Below are positions 63,331-64,000 of a stretch of DNA of 64,000 nucleotides, piece after piece (the stretch's first letter is position 1; the number at the start of each line of letters is the position of its first letter). A model generated the notes under the pieces. That model searched no databases. It was not told the origin of the DNA and saw only the letters and a program-made list of their open reading frames with translations. Source of the stretch: Lachnospiraceae bacterium (GTDB lineage Bacteria; Bacillota; Clostridia; Lachnospirales; Lachnospiraceae); NCBI GenBank assembly GCA_014804675.1, contig JAAUZH010000009.1, positions 159,684 through 223,683 of the forward strand. Direction: 5' to 3'. The position numbers were made by a program, and so were the translations under genes.

Positions 63331-63350
63331 AAGACCTCCTTTCAAATCAT

Positions 63351-63441
63351 ATTGTACATTATTTTTTTAAAAAAGTCTACATAAAAATGTACAAAGTACC
63401 TATTGACAAGAAAATGTACTTAGTGTATTATAAAAATGTAC
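63351..63441. promoter_or_regulatory. Divergent lysogeny switch with ATGTAC operators
   Basis: Rightward promoter: TTGACA (63403-63408), 17, TATTAT (63426-63431). Leftward promoter on the minus strand: TAGACT (63374-63379), 17, TACAAT (63351-63356). ATGTAC or its complement recurs at 63354, 63387, 63414 and 63436, covering both promoters. AGTAC at 63395 may be a half-site. Confidence 0.75.
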
Positions 63442-63474
63442 AAAGCAAACAAGGAGGTGAGGGAAACGGATGCA

Positions 63475-63744
63475 ATGGAATTTAATAAAGCCGTAAGCCA
63501 GCATTGCAAAGAAGTGAAAGGTGATTGCTGCAAATGTGACTTACGACTTTATTGTTACTTATCTCCATCGGAGAGACCAGAAGAACTTGCAAGCTTAGTA
63601 ATCAGTTTTTTGCATAACAACACTGAAAACCAAACTCATTACGACCATCACAGTGCGGCTTCATATCCTTGTATTTGTGATATGGACATGAGCACCGCAC
63701 TAGGCGCGGAGGTTCTTCATCCGTCTCATAATCCTCAAAGATAG
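63475..63744 (+). CDS. First early gene, Cys-rich protein
   Basis: About 89 residues. The N-terminal half MEFNKAVSQHCKEVKGDCCKCDLRLYCYLSPSERPEELASLVISFL is rich in Cys and credible. The last 45 residues run antisense to another ORF and may be a read-through. The GGAGG site lies 18 bases upstream, which is long; a closer ATG at 63469 ends after eight codons. Confidence 0.5.
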   Translation: MEFNKAVSQHCKEVKGDCCKCDLRLYCYLSPSERPEELASLVISFLHNNTENQTHYDHHSAASYPCICDMDMSTALGAEVLHPSHNPQR

Positions 63745-63799
63745 TAACATGTTTGTGGATTTTGTGGCAATGATATAACCTGTCTTTGCCTACAATCAT
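63602..63799 (-). CDS. Small Cys/His-rich protein, antisense to the early gene
   Basis: 65 residues. CHKIHKH, RCSCPYHKYKD, KPHCDGRNEFGFQCCY hold many Cys and His, suggesting metal binding. GAAAGGAG lies about eight bases upstream of its ATG. It converges on the plus-strand gene with 143 bases of overlap. Confidence 0.5.
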   Translation of the reverse strand: MIVGKDRLYHCHKIHKHVTIFEDYETDEEPPRLVRCSCPYHKYKDMKPHCDGRNEFGFQCCYAKN

Positions 63800-63888
63800 T
63801 TATCTACTCCTTTCTTATTACTCGGCGCGGCAACGCCTGTATAGAAAGGATAGCACAAAACAAAGCATTTTTAAAGGAGGTGTTATCT

Positions 63889-64000
63889 ATGATGGCAACG
63901 GAACTGTTAGAAAAAACAATCCCGGACGAAGAGCAGGAAGAATTTAAGGATTTTTTCTCTACCGTTCTTATGCTCCCGAAAGAGGACAGGGCAGTGCTTT
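63889..64000 (+). CDS. Early phage gene, cut by window end
   Basis: Starts MMATELLEKTIPDEEQEEFKDFFSTVLMLPKEDRAVL after AAAGGAGGTG. Only 37 residues are visible; the fragment resembles the early helical proteins following phage repressors. Not classifiable. Confidence 0.5.
   Translation, partial: MMATELLEKTIPDEEQEEFKDFFSTVLMLPKEDRAVL

Larger units (their letters stand above)
36766..64000 (+). mobile_element. Siphovirus-type prophage inserted in sigG, right end outside window
   Basis: Over 27 kb of phage genes: accessory arm (36.8-45.1 kb), scaffold and capsid (45.3-46.8), connector and tail (47.2-60.6) with a tape-measure protein, holin/amidase (60.7-62.0), cargo genes and a lysogeny switch (62.0-63.5), then the first early genes. 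No terminase, portal, head-morphogenesis protein or integrase is in the window. Either these lie to the right of 64000, so that the attachment site splits the late operon, or the element is defective. Confidence 0.93.

Overview
The window looks like chromosomal DNA of a spore-forming Firmicute, most likely a gut Lachnospiraceae relative (Blautia/Ruminococcus/Dorea type). I base this on the AT-rich, strong-RBS gene style, the dcw cell-wall cluster running into spoIIGA-sigE-sigG, Lachnospiraceae-type small proteins (DUF3793, DUF6110-like), and the absence of an outer-membrane or LPS gene set. This is inference from gene content, not a database match.

Layout. 1-1262: end of rpe and convergent upp. 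1540-10067: one compact sensory operon made of a CheY-like regulator, a giant hybrid kinase ending in an HD-GYP domain, two tandem BMP/PnrA-type binding proteins that are membrane-anchored, and a second hybrid kinase. There are no ABC transporter subunits, so the binding proteins probably feed the kinases. 10360-15544: enolase, DUF3793, flavodoxin, and a metal P-type ATPase unit behind a Fur-like palindrome. 15695-18362: a collapsed phosphate locus (pstS intact, pstC frameshifted, phoR cut at both ends). 18488-20374: a radical SAM-Nudix fusion. 20557-22578: ychF and lgt. 22607-22745: a 139-bp inverted-repeat element. 23034-34674: mraZ-rsmH-ftsL-two PBPs-mraY-ftsW-murA-ftsQ-ftsZ. 34856-36765: spoIIGA, sigE and the first 98 codons of sigG.

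At codon 98 sigG stops abruptly, and everything from there to the end of the window (over 27 kb) is prophage. The order is an accessory arm of small genes, regulators, a GIY-YIG nuclease and a methylase; then scaffold, major capsid, connector, tail, tape measure, tail fibre, holin and amidase; then a repressor switch and the first early genes. No terminase, portal or integrase is visible, so these lie beyond position 64000 or are lost. An element placed inside a forespore sigma gene invites comparison with the skin element of sigK: sigG can be whole only if the element is excised.

Inside the prophage I see a recurring promoter-like signature, TGGTACAA (or TGGTACAT), then 18-19 bases, then a TATAAT-like hexamer. 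There are six good copies. Several sit directly in front of gene-free, hairpin-rich stretches containing tRNA-like folds with normal acceptor, D and T arms but abnormal anticodon arms, and one precedes a probable ~80-nt terminated small RNA. This promoter plus tRNA-like-RNA set is the best candidate here for an undescribed system.
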